Part shown: piece by piece, positions 53,100 to 53,259 of the stretch | Numbering within the stretch: the first letter of the stretch is position 1 | Layout: the number at the start of each line of letters is the position of its first letter | Origin: Actinomycetes bacterium | Lineage (GTDB): Bacteria > Auribacterota > JAJCYG01 | DNA: 53,259 bases | NCBI GenBank assembly: GCA_029263055.1 | Contig: JAJCYG010000100.1 | Coordinates: forward strand, 1 to 53,259 | Reading direction: 5' to 3' | Notes under the pieces: generated by a model | The model's database searches: none | Seen by the model: only the letters and a program-made list of their open reading frames with translations | What the model was told of the DNA's origin: nothing | Made by a program: the position numbers and the translations under genes

Positions 53100-53259
53100 A
53101 TGTTTCACGAAGCACTGAAAAAAATCACATCTGGAAAGAATCTTACTGTCGAGGAATCTCGAATAGTCTTTACGGAGATCTTAGAAAAAGATCTGCCGGA
53201 TCTTTCTATTGCTGCGTTTTTAGCGGGTCTACGAGGCAAGGGAGAGAGCACTGAAGAGA
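53100..53259 (+). CDS. trpD: anthranilate phosphoribosyltransferase, N-terminal part
   Basis: 53 codons visible, then cut by the window end. MFHEALKKITSGKNLTVEES and 'DLSIAAFLAGLRGKGESTEE' match the TrpD N-terminal helical domain (pattern 'I..FL.ALR.KGET..E'). Catalyses the second step of tryptophan synthesis from anthranilate. The catalytic part is outside the window, so only the family assignment can be judged. Pyrimidine-nucleoside phosphorylase shares this fold but has a different start pattern. Confidence 0.85.
   Translation, partial: MFHEALKKITSGKNLTVEESRIVFTEILEKDLPDLSIAAFLAGLRGKGESTEE

Noticed and set aside
53084..53102. AGGGTGG...TACC before trpD resembles the T-box motif of amino-acid-responsive leaders
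   Set aside because: The promoter (-10 at 53063-53068) leaves only about 25 nt of leader, far too short for a T-box with specifier loop; the bases serve as the ribosome-binding site.

Overview
The window is a gene-dense, AT-rich (about 40% GC by eye) bacterial chromosome segment. Almost every gene is on the + strand; the one clear minus-strand gene is a giant TPR lipoprotein (29795-33823). Outer-membrane CsgG, several lipoproteins, a PEP-CTERM protein, a patatin and an NtrB/NtrC pair point to a diderm. Two secreted proteins carry a YLAP motif just after the signal peptide. Together with the PEP-CTERM protein and the housekeeping gene mix, this suggests a Candidatus Omnitrophota-like (PVC-related) organism. 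That assignment is inference, not proof. No phage, IS element, rRNA or CRISPR array was seen.

Layout. 1-2611: envelope operon (protein tail, two tiny lipoproteins, FlgT-like protein, CsgG) closed by a strong terminator. 2675-3190: gamma carbonic anhydrase. 3324-8465: a 1713-residue protein with signal peptide, YLAP motif, membrane segments, six tandem repeats, an Ig-like stretch and an SNF2-type helicase. 8531-16352: HAMP protein, ligA, M23 peptidase, nrnA, pepA, ispH. 16390-16463: tRNA-Val. 16528-22913: classic translation operon thrS-infC-rpmI-rplT-pheS-pheT, infC starting at AUU. 22932-29798: zapA, rarA, 5-FCL, rny, ymdB, xseA, xseB, tlyA. 33904-38134: purC, an SDR, pabB, an aminotransferase. 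38271-38438: rpsU. 38516-43347: sugar-nucleotide/envelope genes, thioredoxin, ROK kinase. 43440-45994: histidine kinase and sigma-54 activator. 46044-48564: secreted (alpha/alpha) barrel protein and an unknown protein. 48630-50138: acyl-CoA ligase. 50139-53099: an accessory island described next. 53100-end: start of trpD.

Most unusual region: 49960-53100. Reading both flanks against each other shows a decayed, collinear tandem duplication. The intact ligase is followed by a relic of the 3' end of a YLAP gene (50157-50264), then a conserved element and promoter, then a six-bladed YWTD propeller gene. The 3' end of that gene is a roughly 50-nt fragment of the same ligase. Next come the intact YLAP gene (51378-52952), a second copy of the element and promoter, and trpD. 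The order ligase - YLAP gene - promoter therefore occurs twice, each copy retaining different parts.

Other highlights. The RNase Y homologue keeps its KH motif but has lost most HD metal ligands (HD to HL, HH to QQ, final D to I), so it is probably not a nuclease. Four secreted-protein genes have well-formed sigma-70 promoters whose -10 box lies only 8-12 nt before the ATG with no Shine-Dalgarno, implying leaderless or nearly leaderless mRNAs. The two YLAP genes share exactly 41 nt from -35 to ATG. The tRNA-Val has C instead of the near-universal U33, and ThrRS lacks its TGS domain.
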